Source: Bog-159 sp963785255
GTDB taxonomy: Bacteria > Acidobacteriota > Terriglobia > Bryobacterales > Bryobacteraceae
Reading direction: 5' to 3'
Assembly: GCA_963785255.1 (NCBI GenBank)
Contig: CAWAUR010000014.1
Location: 310,001 to 374,000 of the forward strand
DNA length: 64,000 bases
Shown here: positions 51,531 to 60,386 of the stretch, piece after piece
Layout: every line of letters begins with the position of its first letter
Position numbering within the stretch: the first letter of the stretch is position 1
The notes under the pieces: generated by a model
The model's input: only the letters and a program-made list of their open reading frames with translations
Told to the model about the DNA's origin: nothing
Database searches by the model: none
Made by a program: the position numbers and the translations under genes

Positions 51531-52922
51531 TTGCGGTTTCCGATTTTTTACCTCATGACCCTCTCGACCCTGCTGGCGGCCGATCCGCGCACCATGCGTC
51601 TCGATTGTTACCACGGCGGCACGGCCACCGAGGAGCAGATGTCGCTCGATGGAGTAGCGCTCGAAGGTCCTTGGCCGGGCCGCTTGGATCGCGCCATCGA
51701 CGATACCAACCTGGGCAAGTATTACTTCGAGGTGCTCGACCGCCAGACCAATCGCGTGCTCTACTCGCGCGGCTACGCCAGCATTTTCGGCGAGTGGCAG
51801 GAGACGCCCGAGGCCACCGAAGTGCGCCGCCAATTCTCCGAGTCGCTGCGCTTTCCCGCGCCCACGGCTCCCGTGCAGGTGGTCGTCAAGCGGCGCGATA
51901 AGCAAAACGGCTTCCGCGAACTGTGGTCTGTGGTCGTCGATCCTTCGGATCCGGCCATCGATCGATCACCGCCGCCTGCTGGCGTGAAAGTGTGGGCCGT
52001 TATGAAGAACGGCGAACCGCGCGACAAAGTGGATCTGCTGCTGATGGGCGATGGCTACACCGCCGCCGAGATGGATAAGTGGCATGGCGATGCACGCCGC
52101 CTGGCCGATCTGCTCTTCGCCGCTTCGCCCTTCAAAGAACGCCGCACCGATTTCAACGTGTGGGCCGTGGATACGCCCGCCGACGAAAGCGGCGTGTCGC
52201 GTCCTTCAGATGGGATTTATCGCCGCACGCCGCTGGGCGCTACTTACGACGCTTTTGGCTCCGAACGCTATGTGCTTACGTTCGACAATAAGCGCATGCG
52301 CGAAGCTGCGTCGGCCGCGCCTTACGAATTTATCGAGATTATCGTAAATAGCCGTAAGTACGGCGGCGGCGGTATCTTCAACTTATTCGCCACCGTCGCC
52401 GCGGATAATGCATTTACCCCGTATGTGTTCGTGCATGAGTTCGGCCATCATTTCGCCGGGTTGGCGGACGAATACTACACCTCCGACGTAGCTTACGAAA
52501 CATCCACCGCGCGCCCGGAACCTTGGGAGCCCAACGCCACCGCCGATCCGCACGCCACCAAGTGGAGCGGGCTGATCGCCGCCGGTACGCCGCTGCCCAC
52601 GCCCTGGCCCAAGGAACAATTTGAATCTCTGGAAAAGGAGATCCAGGCGCGCCGCCGGCAGATCCGCGCCCAACATCAGCCTGAAGACGTGATGGAGGCG
52701 CTATTCCGTGAAGAGCGCGAGAAAACCACCGCCCTGCTGGCCTCCGGACCGTATGGGCACGCCGTCGGCTCGTTCGAAGGCGCCATGTACGAGGGGCGCG
52801 GCTACTACCGGCCGCAGGCGGATTGCATTATGTTCACGCGCGACGAGGGCGGCTTCTGCGCGGTGTGCCGGCGCGCCATCGAGCGCATCATCGATCTGTA
52901 TTCGCGTCCCGCGCCGCGCTGA
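51531..52922 (+). CDS. Secreted M64-family metallopeptidase
   Basis: This 463-residue protein begins at TTG with a short signal peptide (1-17, T-L-L-A-A-D). Residues 20-150 form an N-terminal beta domain; the peptidase domain starts near V-D-L-L-L-M-G-D-G-Y-T and has F-V-H-E-F-G-H-H-F-A-G-L-A-D-E-Y-Y, a zinc site H-E-x-x-H with a distal aspartate, as in IgA peptidase M64. Four cysteines near the end fit disulfides. No ribosome site is obvious at the TTG; ATG at 51555 is the alternative. Likely used on extracellular protein. Confidence 0.88.
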   Translation: MRFPIFYLMTLSTLLAADPRTMRLDCYHGGTATEEQMSLDGVALEGPWPGRLDRAIDDTNLGKYYFEVLDRQTNRVLYSRGYASIFGEWQETPEATEVRRQFSESLRFPAPTAPVQVVVKRRDKQNGFRELWSVVVDPSDPAIDRSPPPAGVKVWAVMKNGEPRDKVDLLLMGDGYTAAEMDKWHGDARRLADLLFAASPFKERRTDFNVWAVDTPADESGVSRPSDGIYRRTPLGATYDAFGSERYVLTFDNKRMREAASAAPYEFIEIIVNSRKYGGGGIFNLFATVAADNAFTPYVFVHEFGHHFAGLADEYYTSDVAYETSTARPEPWEPNATADPHATKWSGLIAAGTPLPTPWPKEQFESLEKEIQARRRQIRAQHQPEDVMEALFREEREKTTALLASGPYGHAVGSFEGAMYEGRGYYRPQADCIMFTRDEGGFCAVCRRAIERIIDLYSRPAPR

Positions 52923-52942
52923 GCTCCTGCAGCCGAGGTGGC

Positions 52943-52968
52943 GCAGACGTTCGTTTTGTGTCGTCTGC
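52943..52968. repeat. Hairpin of the GCAGACG repeat family
   Basis: GCAGACG and CGTCTGC (52943-52949, 52962-52968) form a stem around 12 bases that include CGTTTTGTG. 57609-57636 has nearly the same hairpin. No gene lies between 52923 and 53092. Confidence 0.6.
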
Positions 52969-53092
52969 ATTTGCAGATATGCCATAGGGCAGGCCACCAA
53001 AACCGATGGCCCACCCCACTGGCAGCCGTTGGATTGTTCTGTCGTGCAGCGCCTCGAAACTTGAAATCAATCGGGCTTAGGGCCGGAGAGGC

Positions 53093-53326
53093 CTACAAAA
53101 CGGGTTTCGGCTTAGGCGGCGGCAGTTCCCGCGCCACGCAGATATCCTGAAAGCCGGTGCGGCCATGTGCCCCATCGCAGAACGGCTTGTTGGCGGACTG
53201 CCCGCAGCGGCACAGAGAGATCACCGTACGGCCCGCCAGGCCATACTCGTTGCCCTGCGGATCGTGAATTGTGAAGTCTCCTTCGATGCGGATCGGTCCA
53301 TTGCTGATTGCGGTGATTTTTGCCAT
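53093..53326 (-). CDS. CDGSH iron-sulfur domain protein
   Basis: The 77-residue protein carries C-R-C-G-Q-S-A-N-K-P-F-C-D-G-A-H, an exact CDGSH-type [2Fe-2S] motif with three cysteines and one histidine. The N-terminal I-E-G-D-F-T-I-H-D-P-Q-G-N is typical of bacterial members. ATG at 53326 is preferred over a long upstream extension, which overlaps the divergent gene. Redox or iron-sulfur transfer role, partner unknown. Confidence 0.85.
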   Translation of the reverse strand: MAKITAISNGPIRIEGDFTIHDPQGNEYGLAGRTVISLCRCGQSANKPFCDGAHGRTGFQDICVARELPPPKPKPVL

Positions 53327-53404
53327 CAAACGGATCGTATCATGGTTGCTCCGCGCGCTAACTGGCACGGCGTTTGCATATCTGTCAGGTAAAGGAGAAC
53401 CACC

Positions 53405-53983
53405 ATGAGAATGCCAATTCTTACGGCCCTGCTCGCCGCGAGCGGTGTCTTCCTGACAGCGTCCGCGGTGAAGGCCGGCCAGTGGAACCAAAAGACTCTG
53501 ATGACGTTTAACGAGCCGGTGGAAGTGCCTGGGCACGTTCTCGAGCCGGGAACCTATGTGTTTAAAGTCGCCAATACTGCCGCCGACCGAAACGTTGTAG
53601 AGGTCTACAACAAAAGTGAGAACCATCTTTACGGGATCTTTCTCACAATTCCGGATTATCGCTCGACCCCGTCAGGGCGGGTAATTGTTACATTCGCGGA
53701 ACGTCCTGCCGGATCGCCCGATGCCGTTTGGGCATGGTTTTATCCGGGAGATAACTACGGACACGAGTTCGTCTATTCGAAATCGGAAGCCACGCGGCTG
53801 GCGAAGGCCAACAACCGGCCGGTAGCCTCGATGCCCGATGAAATCGCCAATCAGCCTGCTTCCAGCATGAACGACTCGGGTGTTACGGCGATGAAACAAG
53901 CGCACGTGACAGCCACGATGCCGAGCGGCGAAGAGTCGGAAACTAACACGGTATTCGGAACCGCGCCATCCGCGAACCATTAG
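53405..53983 (+). CDS. Secreted protein of unknown function
   Basis: A signal peptide (1-24, A-V-K-A-G-Q) precedes a 168-residue mature protein. It starts with F-N-E-P-V-E-V-P-G-H-V-L-E-P-G-T-Y-V-F-K-V, a beta-rich motif common in uncharacterised acidobacterial secreted proteins, and ends in a flexible Ser/Thr/Ala-rich tail. AAGGAGA precedes the ATG. No catalytic pattern is seen. Confidence 0.7.
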   Translation: MRMPILTALLAASGVFLTASAVKAGQWNQKTLMTFNEPVEVPGHVLEPGTYVFKVANTAADRNVVEVYNKSENHLYGIFLTIPDYRSTPSGRVIVTFAERPAGSPDAVWAWFYPGDNYGHEFVYSKSEATRLAKANNRPVASMPDEIANQPASSMNDSGVTAMKQAHVTATMPSGEESETNTVFGTAPSANH

Positions 53984-54057
53984 GGAGTCCGGCGAATCGG
54001 GTAAACTCGTGATTGGGCTGAGTCCACCAGCCCGGACACCAGCCCGGAGGGAATCCC

Positions 54058-54390
54058 ATGCCTTTTGTCGATACCAATAGCCTGCGCGCCGTCGAGCGCT
54101 TGCCAGGCTGGTTTGGCCGCTATTTTCATTCACCCAACATGACCTTCGCGCACTACGACTTCAAGCGCGGCGCTACCATTCACGAGCATTTTCATCCGCA
54201 GGAAGAAGTCTATGAAGTGATCGAGGGCGAACTCGAACTGACCATCGACGGGGTTGCCCGGATCGCGCGTCCGGGCTTAGTTGGCATCGTGCCCGCGAAC
54301 GCGCCGCATTCGGTGAAAGCCCTTACCGACGGGCGCGCCATCATTGTGGACTACCCGTCGCGGCCGGAGTTCGCGTCATCCGTCGATTAG
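54058..54390 (+). CDS. Cupin-domain protein
   Basis: The 110-residue single-domain cupin has H-E-H-F-H-P-Q-E-E-V-Y-E-V-I-E-G-E, which supplies the metal-binding histidines and glutamate of motif 1, and P-A-N-A-P-H-S-V-K-A for motif 2. It may bind a metal and a small ligand or act as an isomerase or dioxygenase; neighbours do not help. It is convergent with the next gene, overlapping by four bases. Confidence 0.8.
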   Translation: MPFVDTNSLRAVERLPGWFGRYFHSPNMTFAHYDFKRGATIHEHFHPQEEVYEVIEGELELTIDGVARIARPGLVGIVPANAPHSVKALTDGRAIIVDYPSRPEFASSVD

Positions 54391-55202
54391 GGCTTCTTCG
54401 GTTCGGGCTTGGGCGCGTTGGGATCCTCAACTACGTCGCCGAAGTGAATGGTGGATTTACCTTCGAACTTCTTGTAGTCTTTGTAAGTCACCAGCATGCG
54501 AATCTTCTGCGGGTGATCTTTAAACTGTAAGGTATCGTCGGCGTGCGTGTAAGTGGGAAACCAATACTTACCGTCGATCTGCTCACGCAGCGTTTCGAAC
54601 TTAGGGAATTGTTGGTCGCCGGCCCTCCCGACGCCTTTGCCATAAGTTTTCACAATCTGGAAGTCGCGGTCGTCCACCCAGATTTGCCCTTCGAAATAGC
54701 GCTGGTGACCGATAAGTTTCTTGGGCTTTACCGAAAAGACATAGCAAGGAATTTCATCCGCGTTCTGCTTGCCCAGATAGCGGATGTCGTACAAAGGAAG
54801 CTGGTCGGTGGTAAGTACGAAAGGCTGCGTGTTCTTCAGATCTTCCAGGTCTTCGCCCGTGAGAATCAGATTCTTTAGCGTAGATACCGGCGCACGCACC
54901 ACATGCTCCACGCGCTTGCCATCTTCGGTGAACGTCATATCGGAAGTTATCTCATACTTGCCGACGGCGTCGCCGGAATCGTCCAACTCCAGAATCTTGG
55001 AAGTCTGCCGGTAAGTATAGTTCTCCAAGGCCTGCGAAAACTCTTTCTCTTTGGCGGCAAACTTCTGAATGATTTCATCCGGGTTGACAGCAGGTGCAGC
55101 CGTGGTTGCGGCCACTGGCGTGGTCGCGGCTTTATTCCCGTCGTCGGCCCAAACAGGCAGAATTATAGCTGTAAACAGCGCCATTTGAGCAATGCGATGC
55201 AT
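54387..55202 (-). CDS. Secreted protein of unknown function, LolA-like pattern possible
   Basis: ATG at 55202 follows GGGGAG and opens a signal peptide (1-18, P-V-W-A-D-D). The 271-residue protein has an N-terminal helix (D-E-I-I-Q-K-F-A-A-K-E-K-E-F) followed by alternating beta strands with G-Q-I-W-V-D-D-R-D-F-Q-I-V and Y-W-F-P-T-Y-T-H-A-D-D, reminiscent of lipoprotein-carrier-like (LolA/LolB) folds. It ends in a P-K-P-E-P-K-K-P tail. The family is widespread in acidobacteria without known role. Confidence 0.65.
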   Translation of the reverse strand: MHRIAQMALFTAIILPVWADDGNKAATTPVAATTAAPAVNPDEIIQKFAAKEKEFSQALENYTYRQTSKILELDDSGDAVGKYEITSDMTFTEDGKRVEHVVRAPVSTLKNLILTGEDLEDLKNTQPFVLTTDQLPLYDIRYLGKQNADEIPCYVFSVKPKKLIGHQRYFEGQIWVDDRDFQIVKTYGKGVGRAGDQQFPKFETLREQIDGKYWFPTYTHADDTLQFKDHPQKIRMLVTYKDYKKFEGKSTIHFGDVVEDPNAPKPEPKKP

Positions 55203-55250
55203 GTCGCTCCCCTCTCGCAAATGACGTTCGCCGGAGGCCGCTGGTTTCCC

Positions 55251-56429
55251 TTACTTACCCAGCAACTTCTTGGCGATGGTCATTAACTGTATGTTGCTGG
55301 TGCCTTCATAGATCCTGCCGATCTTGGCATCGCGATACAACTTCTCTACCGGATAATCCTTGGTAATGCCTACGCCGCCGTGCACTTCGATGGCTTTGGA
55401 AGCTACCCTTTCGGCGATCTCTGAGCTGTAGTATTTCGCCATGGCGGCTTCGGTTTGAAACGGCATTCCGGCGTCGCGCAAACGTGCGGCATTGTACACC
55501 AGCAGCCGCGCAGCTTCCACTTCCGTCGCCATCACGGCGAGCTGAAATTGCACGCCTTGAAATTCGCCGATGGATTTGCCGAATTGCTTACGCTCGCGGG
55601 CATACGCCACGGCATGCTCCAGCGCGCCGCGCGCCAGCCCGATCATCTGCGAGCCGATGGCGATGCGACCTTCGTTCAGCGTCTCGATGGCGATCTTATA
55701 TCCCTTGCCCACGTCGCCGATGACGTTCTCTTTCGGCACGCGGCAATTGTCCAGAATCAACTCACAGGTGGACGAAGCGCGGATGCCCAGCTTGTCTTCT
55801 TTCTTACCCACCTGGAATCCTGGAGAGTCGCGCTCGATCATAAACGCGGTGATGCCGCGATATCCGGCATCCGGCTGCGCATTAGCGAAGAGCAGAAATA
55901 GCCCCGATTCAGCCGCATTGGTGATCCACAGCTTGCGGCCAGTGAGCAGGAAGTGATCGCCCGCATCCACCGCACGCGTGGCCAGCGCGAACGCATCCGA
56001 TCCCGATCCGGCTTCGGAAAGCGCGTAAGACGCTACCGTATCGGTAGCCAGCCGCGGCAGATACTTTTTCTTCTGCGCGGCATTCGCCCACCGCAAAATC
56101 GCGTTGTTCACGATGGTATTCTGCACATCCGCGATGACGCCCGCGGATGGATCGACGGCGGACAATTCCTCCACCGCCAAAATGCATTGAAAGAAACTGC
56201 CGCCCGAACCGCCGTATTCTTCGGGAATCTCGATGCCCATCAGGCCCAGCTCGAAAAATTGGCGGATGATGTCTTTGCGGAAAACGCCCGCCTCGTCCAT
56301 CTCGCGGACGTAGGGGCCGATCTGCTCGCGCGCGAACTGGCGCACGGTGGATTGAAACAGCTTCTCTTCCTCCGTCAACGCGGTGAGAGGCTGAGGTGCT
56401 ATCTCGGATTGCTGCACAATAGCTGGCAT
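55251..56429 (-). CDS. Acyl-CoA dehydrogenase
   Basis: The 392-residue flavoenzyme oxidises acyl-CoA thioesters. S-Y-A-L-S-E-A-G-S-G-S-D-A and W-I-T-N-A-A are the FAD and substrate signature, E-R-K-Q-F-G-K-S-I-G-E-F-Q and V-H-G-G-V-G-I-T-K-D-Y-P-V-E-K-L-Y-R-D-A-K-I are the C-terminal motifs. The catalytic glutamate position, followed by G-T-S-N-I-Q, is intact, suggesting a short-chain type. ATG at 56429. It follows ald by 11 bases on the same strand. Confidence 0.9.
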   Translation of the reverse strand: MPAIVQQSEIAPQPLTALTEEEKLFQSTVRQFAREQIGPYVREMDEAGVFRKDIIRQFFELGLMGIEIPEEYGGSGGSFFQCILAVEELSAVDPSAGVIADVQNTIVNNAILRWANAAQKKKYLPRLATDTVASYALSEAGSGSDAFALATRAVDAGDHFLLTGRKLWITNAAESGLFLLFANAQPDAGYRGITAFMIERDSPGFQVGKKEDKLGIRASSTCELILDNCRVPKENVIGDVGKGYKIAIETLNEGRIAIGSQMIGLARGALEHAVAYARERKQFGKSIGEFQGVQFQLAVMATEVEAARLLVYNAARLRDAGMPFQTEAAMAKYYSSEIAERVASKAIEVHGGVGITKDYPVEKLYRDAKIGRIYEGTSNIQLMTIAKKLLGK

Positions 56430-56440
56430 GGCTTTAACTC

Positions 56441-57553
56441 TTATACTACACCTGCCAATTCGCGCCATTGGCGCCCTTGCGATTGCGCCACGCCGGCGTG
56501 CGTCACGTAGCCGTTGTACGTGTTCACGCCTTCGCGCAAGCCTGCGTGCTCCGTGCAGGCGCGCTCCAGCCCCTTGTTCGCCAACTCCAGCAGATAGGGG
56601 AACGTGGCATTCGTCAGGGCGAACGTGGACGTGTGCGGGACCGCGGCCGGCATGTTCGATACGCAGTAGTGCAGCACGCCATCGACGAAATAAATCGGTT
56701 CGGTGTGCGTGGTGGCGTGCGACGTTTCAAAGCAGCCGCCCTGATCGATGGCCACATCCACCACCACCGCGCCGCGCTTCATGTTGGCGATCATTTCGCG
56801 CCGCACCAGCTTGGGCGCCGAGGCGCCTGGAATTAGTACGGCGCCTACCACCAGGTCGGCGCTCTTCAGCGTTTGGCCGATGGTCCACGAATTCGAAGCC
56901 AGCGTCACGATCTGCCCGCCGAAGATATCGTCAAGCTGGCGCAGGCGGTTCAAATTGCGGTCGATCATGCTAACATGGGCGCCCATCCCCAGCGCGATCT
57001 TGGCCGCGTTCGTGCCCACCACGCCGCCGCCGATGATCACGCAGTTTGCAGGCGCCACGCCCGGCACCCCGCCCAGCAGCACGCCGCGTCCGCCATTGGG
57101 AGCTTCCAGATATTGCGCGCCCACCTGCACGGCCATGCGCCCGGCGACTTCGCTCATGGGCGTAAGCAGCGGCAGCGATCCATCCGTATCGTGAATGGTC
57201 TCGTACGCCACGCCGTTGACTTTCGCTTCCAGCATGCGATTGGTCAGTTCGGGCAGCGGCGCCAGATGCAGATAAGTGAACAGGATCAGCCCAGGCCGCA
57301 GATAATCGTACTCTTGTGGCTGCGGCTCTTTCACTTTCACCACCAGATCGGCGCGCCGCCAGACCTCCGCCGCGCTGGGCAGAATCTCCGCGCCCGCCGC
57401 GATGTACTCCTCATCGGTAAGCGCGCTGCCCGCGCCCGCGCTCGCCTCGACTAACACCTGATGGCCCGCCTCTCGCAAGGCCTCCGCGGCGCTAGGCACC
57501 AAACCTACGCGCGTTTCATGATCTTTCACTTCCTTGGGTACGCCGACGATCAT
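56441..57553 (-). CDS. ald: Alanine dehydrogenase
   Basis: This 370-residue enzyme interconverts alanine and pyruvate with NAD. M-I-V-G-V-P-K-E-V-K-D-H-E-T-R-V at the start, V-K-V-K-E-P-Q-P-Q-E-Y with the substrate lysine, Y-L-H-L-A with the catalytic histidine, and I-I-G-G-G-V-V-G-T-N-A in the Rossmann fold are all present. Full length for the family. First gene of a pair with the acyl-CoA dehydrogenase. Confidence 0.94.
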   Translation of the reverse strand: MIVGVPKEVKDHETRVGLVPSAAEALREAGHQVLVEASAGAGSALTDEEYIAAGAEILPSAAEVWRRADLVVKVKEPQPQEYDYLRPGLILFTYLHLAPLPELTNRMLEAKVNGVAYETIHDTDGSLPLLTPMSEVAGRMAVQVGAQYLEAPNGGRGVLLGGVPGVAPANCVIIGGGVVGTNAAKIALGMGAHVSMIDRNLNRLRQLDDIFGGQIVTLASNSWTIGQTLKSADLVVGAVLIPGASAPKLVRREMIANMKRGAVVVDVAIDQGGCFETSHATTHTEPIYFVDGVLHYCVSNMPAAVPHTSTFALTNATFPYLLELANKGLERACTEHAGLREGVNTYNGYVTHAGVAQSQGRQWRELAGVV

Positions 57554-57884
57554 CGCGAGTGCTCCTCCTTCGCGTGGTGCTGAATTAGCGTATCACACGC
57601 CGCCGTGGGGCAGACGATCGTTTTGTGTCGTCTGCCTTGCCGCGGCCGGAAAGACAGGGTCGAAAAACCTCTCCCGTGGCTGGTGGGCGGTGGTTGGTGG
57701 CTGGTGGGCAAGTTCGGGTGGCGGGTCAGTTCGGCTTTGTGGGGCAGGCAATTCTGCCCGACAAAAGCAAATTGACCCACCACTCAAGTTCGAAACTGCG
57801 CTAGCCAAGTTTTTCATGAGATTTCGCGGGCCGCAGGCCCCCCGAACAGACCACAAAAGACGATGGTCTGTCCCACTGAAGATC
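57554..57884. repeat. Intergenic stretch of hairpin repeats
   Basis: No gene is seen. GGCAGACGA and TCGTCTGCC form a stem at 57609-57636, as at 52943. A GGT/GGC-rich tract lies at 57675-57715. From 57724 to 57775 a long imperfect hairpin pairs GGGTCA...GCTTTGT-GGGGCAG with CTGCCC-GACAAAAGC...TGACCC. A further fragment with GACGATGGTCTG is at 57857-57870. Confidence 0.6.
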
Positions 57885-58614
57885 TCAGTTGCCGCCGGGT
57901 TTCTCGGCGCGGTCGATCACCAGCACCTCCACGGGGCCCTTGCGCGCTTCGAGCTTCAACCCAAGCTGCTCCCGGATGGCGCTGAAGATGGCCGGCCCTT
58001 CCGCATTCGGCGGCGGAACTTCGCCTCCGCTATTCGGCTGGCCTTCGTCGGGCACCCACTCCAGCTTGAAGTCGTATTTGCCCGTCAAGCCAGTGGCATC
58101 CTCCACCGGGCGGCCTAATTCGCTCTAAGAAGCGCGCCAAGTCCGGCGCACCCATGGCGTGTCCCGCGATAAGCCCGCGATGGACTCTCGTACCGGCCTG
58201 CTGGGCCGTCGTGTCTCTCGCTTCGCGCAGCTTGGGACCGCCTTCCGCGACCACCAACCTGTACTCTTTCAATTCCCTGGTCTCGCGATGGAACTTCAGT
58301 TGGAAACGGTCCGCCAGCAACGTGCCCAGCAATTCCATTTTCTGTTTGAACGTGGTGGCGCCTTCCGTCTTGGCGTTGATTTCCCACCGGTCGGAATCGA
58401 GCCACGCGGGTCCGCCTACGATTTGATACGACTGAAACCAGTACGCGTTCCCGATGAGATCTTTTAAGGTAACGCCCGACCAACTCATCCGTTCGGGATC
58501 GAAATGATTACTAACCGCATCGCTCGTCTTGTTGGGCTTCACGGTCGCCACTTCGAAGGCGGACTGCGCAAACATCGCGGAAGACAGGAAAGCGATCGCG
58601 CCGATTATTCGCAT
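57885..58614 (-). pseudogene. Frameshifted TIGR03435-family protein
   Basis: The main frame has a signal peptide (M-R-I-I-G-A-I-A-F-L-S-S-A), F-E-V-A-T-V-K-P-N-K and L-L-A-D-R-F-Q-L-K-F-H-R-E-T-R-E, the hallmark of this family from Solibacter relatives. After A-R-F-L the homology moves to another frame: E-L-G-R-P-V-E-D-A-T-G-L-T-G-K-Y-D-F, ending at 57885. One extra base near 58120 explains this. The family has expanded in acidobacteria and its role is unknown. Confidence 0.8.
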
Positions 58615-58691
58615 GGCGGTGGGCTCACTCCATGTTATAACGGCGTTATAACGGCGCTTCGAGCGGCAGGCCTCGCGGCAAGACGATGGGT

Positions 58692-58766
58692 GCTTAACCG
58701 TTCTGGGGAAACCGTGTCTTCAACGGAGCGGTCACTTGGCTCGGAGTCCCCAAAACGGTTAAGCAG
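58692..58766. repeat. MITE-like element, compact copy
   Basis: TGCTTAACCGTTCTGGGGA (58692-58710) and TCCCCAAAACGGTTAAGCA (58748-58766) are 19-bp terminal inverted repeats with one mismatch. The 37-base interior contains GGAGCGGTCACTTGGCTCGG. It is the best preserved copy in the window; others are at 25499-25649 and 15394-15436. Confidence 0.75.
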
Positions 58767-58810
58767 ACGTTCCACAAGAGGACCTCGACATTTGGGACGT
58801 TCGGAGCTTA

Positions 58811-58956
58811 TGATAGAGACCGTGCCTACGCCCCCCAAGCCACCCTCCAAGGCAACCGGGACGCCGCGTGTCAAGCGGCCGGCGAAAGCCTCCACGGCCA
58901 AACCATCTCTTCGCTTTTACCACCAAGCAAGCCTTCGCGCAAAAACCCGCCCATGA
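58811..58956 (+). CDS. Possible small basic protein coupled to the PAP2 gene
   Basis: An ATG-initiated frame of 48 codons (P-T-P-P-K-P-P-S-K, then R-V-K-R-P-A-K-A-S) ends with a four-base ATGA overlap on the PAP2-family gene. The overlap suggests translational coupling. It has no recognised family and could also be a fragment of a longer gene. Confidence 0.35.
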
Positions 58957-59600
58957 CGCCTGCGCGTGGGCCGTCCCGCAACCCGGCATGGATCGCGATC
59001 TGGGCTGGCGCGCTGCTCCTTTTCATCTGGATTGCGTGGCAAGTGCGTCGCGGCGAACTGCTTTTCTTCGACATTCCCGTTCGCACCTTCGTGCATGCGC
59101 ATGCCATTGCAGCAGTGACCGCTCTTATGCGCGGTCTCAGCCAGGCCTGCCAGCCGGCGGTTCTTATCGGGTTGGGCGTGCTGACTATCCTCTGGCTGGT
59201 GCGCGCGGGACGCGGCCGCACTGCGGTGTTGTTCGGCGTGGTCGTGGCGGGCGCCGAAATCATCGACCAGCTCGGCAAACATTTATTTCATCGCCTGCGG
59301 CCGGTTCCATTTTTCGGCCTCTCTGCGCCGAAGAGTTACAGCTTTCCGAGCGGACACGCCTTGGTATCGTGCGCGTTTTTTGGCGCGCTGGCGGCCATCG
59401 TTGCGGCGCGTACGCCCAGCCGCGCGCGCCGCTCGATTTATTACCTCGCAGCCGCGGCGTTCTCGGGCGCCATCGGTCTCTCGCGAATTTATCTTGGCGT
59501 GCATTATCCGAGCGACGTGTTGGGCGGATATGCCGCCGCCGTTGTTTGGGCATGCACGGTGGTATGTGTGATGCGGAGACCGCCAGTGCGCGGTACTTAG
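58953..59600 (+). CDS. PAP2-family membrane phosphatase
   Basis: The 215-residue protein has five to six transmembrane helices and the three phosphatase motifs: K-H-L-F-H-R-L-R-P, Y-S-F-P-S-G-H-A, and S-R-I-Y-L-G-V-H-Y-P-S-D. It likely dephosphorylates a lipid phosphate such as phosphatidate or undecaprenyl pyrophosphate at the membrane. It precedes the methyltransferase gene by three bases. Confidence 0.88.
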   Translation: MTPARGPSRNPAWIAIWAGALLLFIWIAWQVRRGELLFFDIPVRTFVHAHAIAAVTALMRGLSQACQPAVLIGLGVLTILWLVRAGRGRTAVLFGVVVAGAEIIDQLGKHLFHRLRPVPFFGLSAPKSYSFPSGHALVSCAFFGALAAIVAARTPSRARRSIYYLAAAAFSGAIGLSRIYLGVHYPSDVLGGYAAAVVWACTVVCVMRRPPVRGT

Positions 59601-59603
59601 GCC

Positions 59604-60386
59604 GTGCCTTCCCACATTCCTTATCAAGATCCCATCGATCAAGGTCCACTGATCGAAAATGCCCCCGGCTTCACGAATCCCCGCACCGGATTTGTGTACC
59701 CGGTCCGCGACGGCATTCCCGTCTTCCTGCCCGAAGACGCAGTGGCGGGCCCCAACGCCCGCTATCAGAAACTGTATGACCGCTTCGCTCCCTTCTACGA
59801 CGGAGCCACGCGCCTCTATGCCCGCTGGAAGAGCGATTCGGATGCCACGCGCCGCCACGCTTATCTGGAACTTCTGGAACTGCACGATGGCGCCAGCTTT
59901 TTGGAAGTCTCGGTAGGCACGGGCGCGAATTGGCCCTATTTGAATCCAACTATGGATTTCTACGGGCTCGACTTATCCGCGGGTATGCTGACTCGTTGCC
60001 GCCGCCGTGCACGTCAACTGAAGCTTGGCCATCGGCTATGCCAGGGACTCGCCGAGCATCTGCCCTATCCCGACTCGGCGTTCGATTGTGTCTTCCACAT
60101 GGGCGGCATCAACTTCTTCACCGATCCCGGCGCGGCGCTGTGCGAAATGGTGCGCGTGGCCAAGCCGGGCACGCGGCTGGTAGTCGTCGACGAAACCGAA
60201 GAACTGGCCAAACGCAGCGAGGATAGGTTTCTCGGGAAGGCCTTCTTTAAGAACCGGCCGCGCACCATCGTGGCTCCGGTGAATCTGCTGCCGGCTGGCA
60301 TGCAGGAGATCGAGGTGCGCGAAATCTGGAATCGCGAACTCTACGTTCTAAGCTTTCGCAAGCCGGCGCTCACCGCGCAACCGTAA
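59604..60386 (+). CDS. SAM-dependent class I methyltransferase
   Basis: The GTG-initiated 260-residue protein begins with a Trm112-like stretch (G-F-V-Y-P-V-R-D-G-I-P-V-F-L) and continues with a UbiE/Methyltransf_11 domain: F-L-E-V-S-V-G-T-G-A-N (motif I), Y-G-L-D-L-S-A-G-M-L, A-E-H-L-P-Y-P-D-S-A-F-D. Substrate is unknown; a lipid or quinone is plausible given the PAP2 neighbour. Its end overlaps the convergent ilvD remnant by 17 bases. Confidence 0.82.
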   Translation: MPSHIPYQDPIDQGPLIENAPGFTNPRTGFVYPVRDGIPVFLPEDAVAGPNARYQKLYDRFAPFYDGATRLYARWKSDSDATRRHAYLELLELHDGASFLEVSVGTGANWPYLNPTMDFYGLDLSAGMLTRCRRRARQLKLGHRLCQGLAEHLPYPDSAFDCVFHMGGINFFTDPGAALCEMVRVAKPGTRLVVVDETEELAKRSEDRFLGKAFFKNRPRTIVAPVNLLPAGMQEIEVREIWNRELYVLSFRKPALTAQP

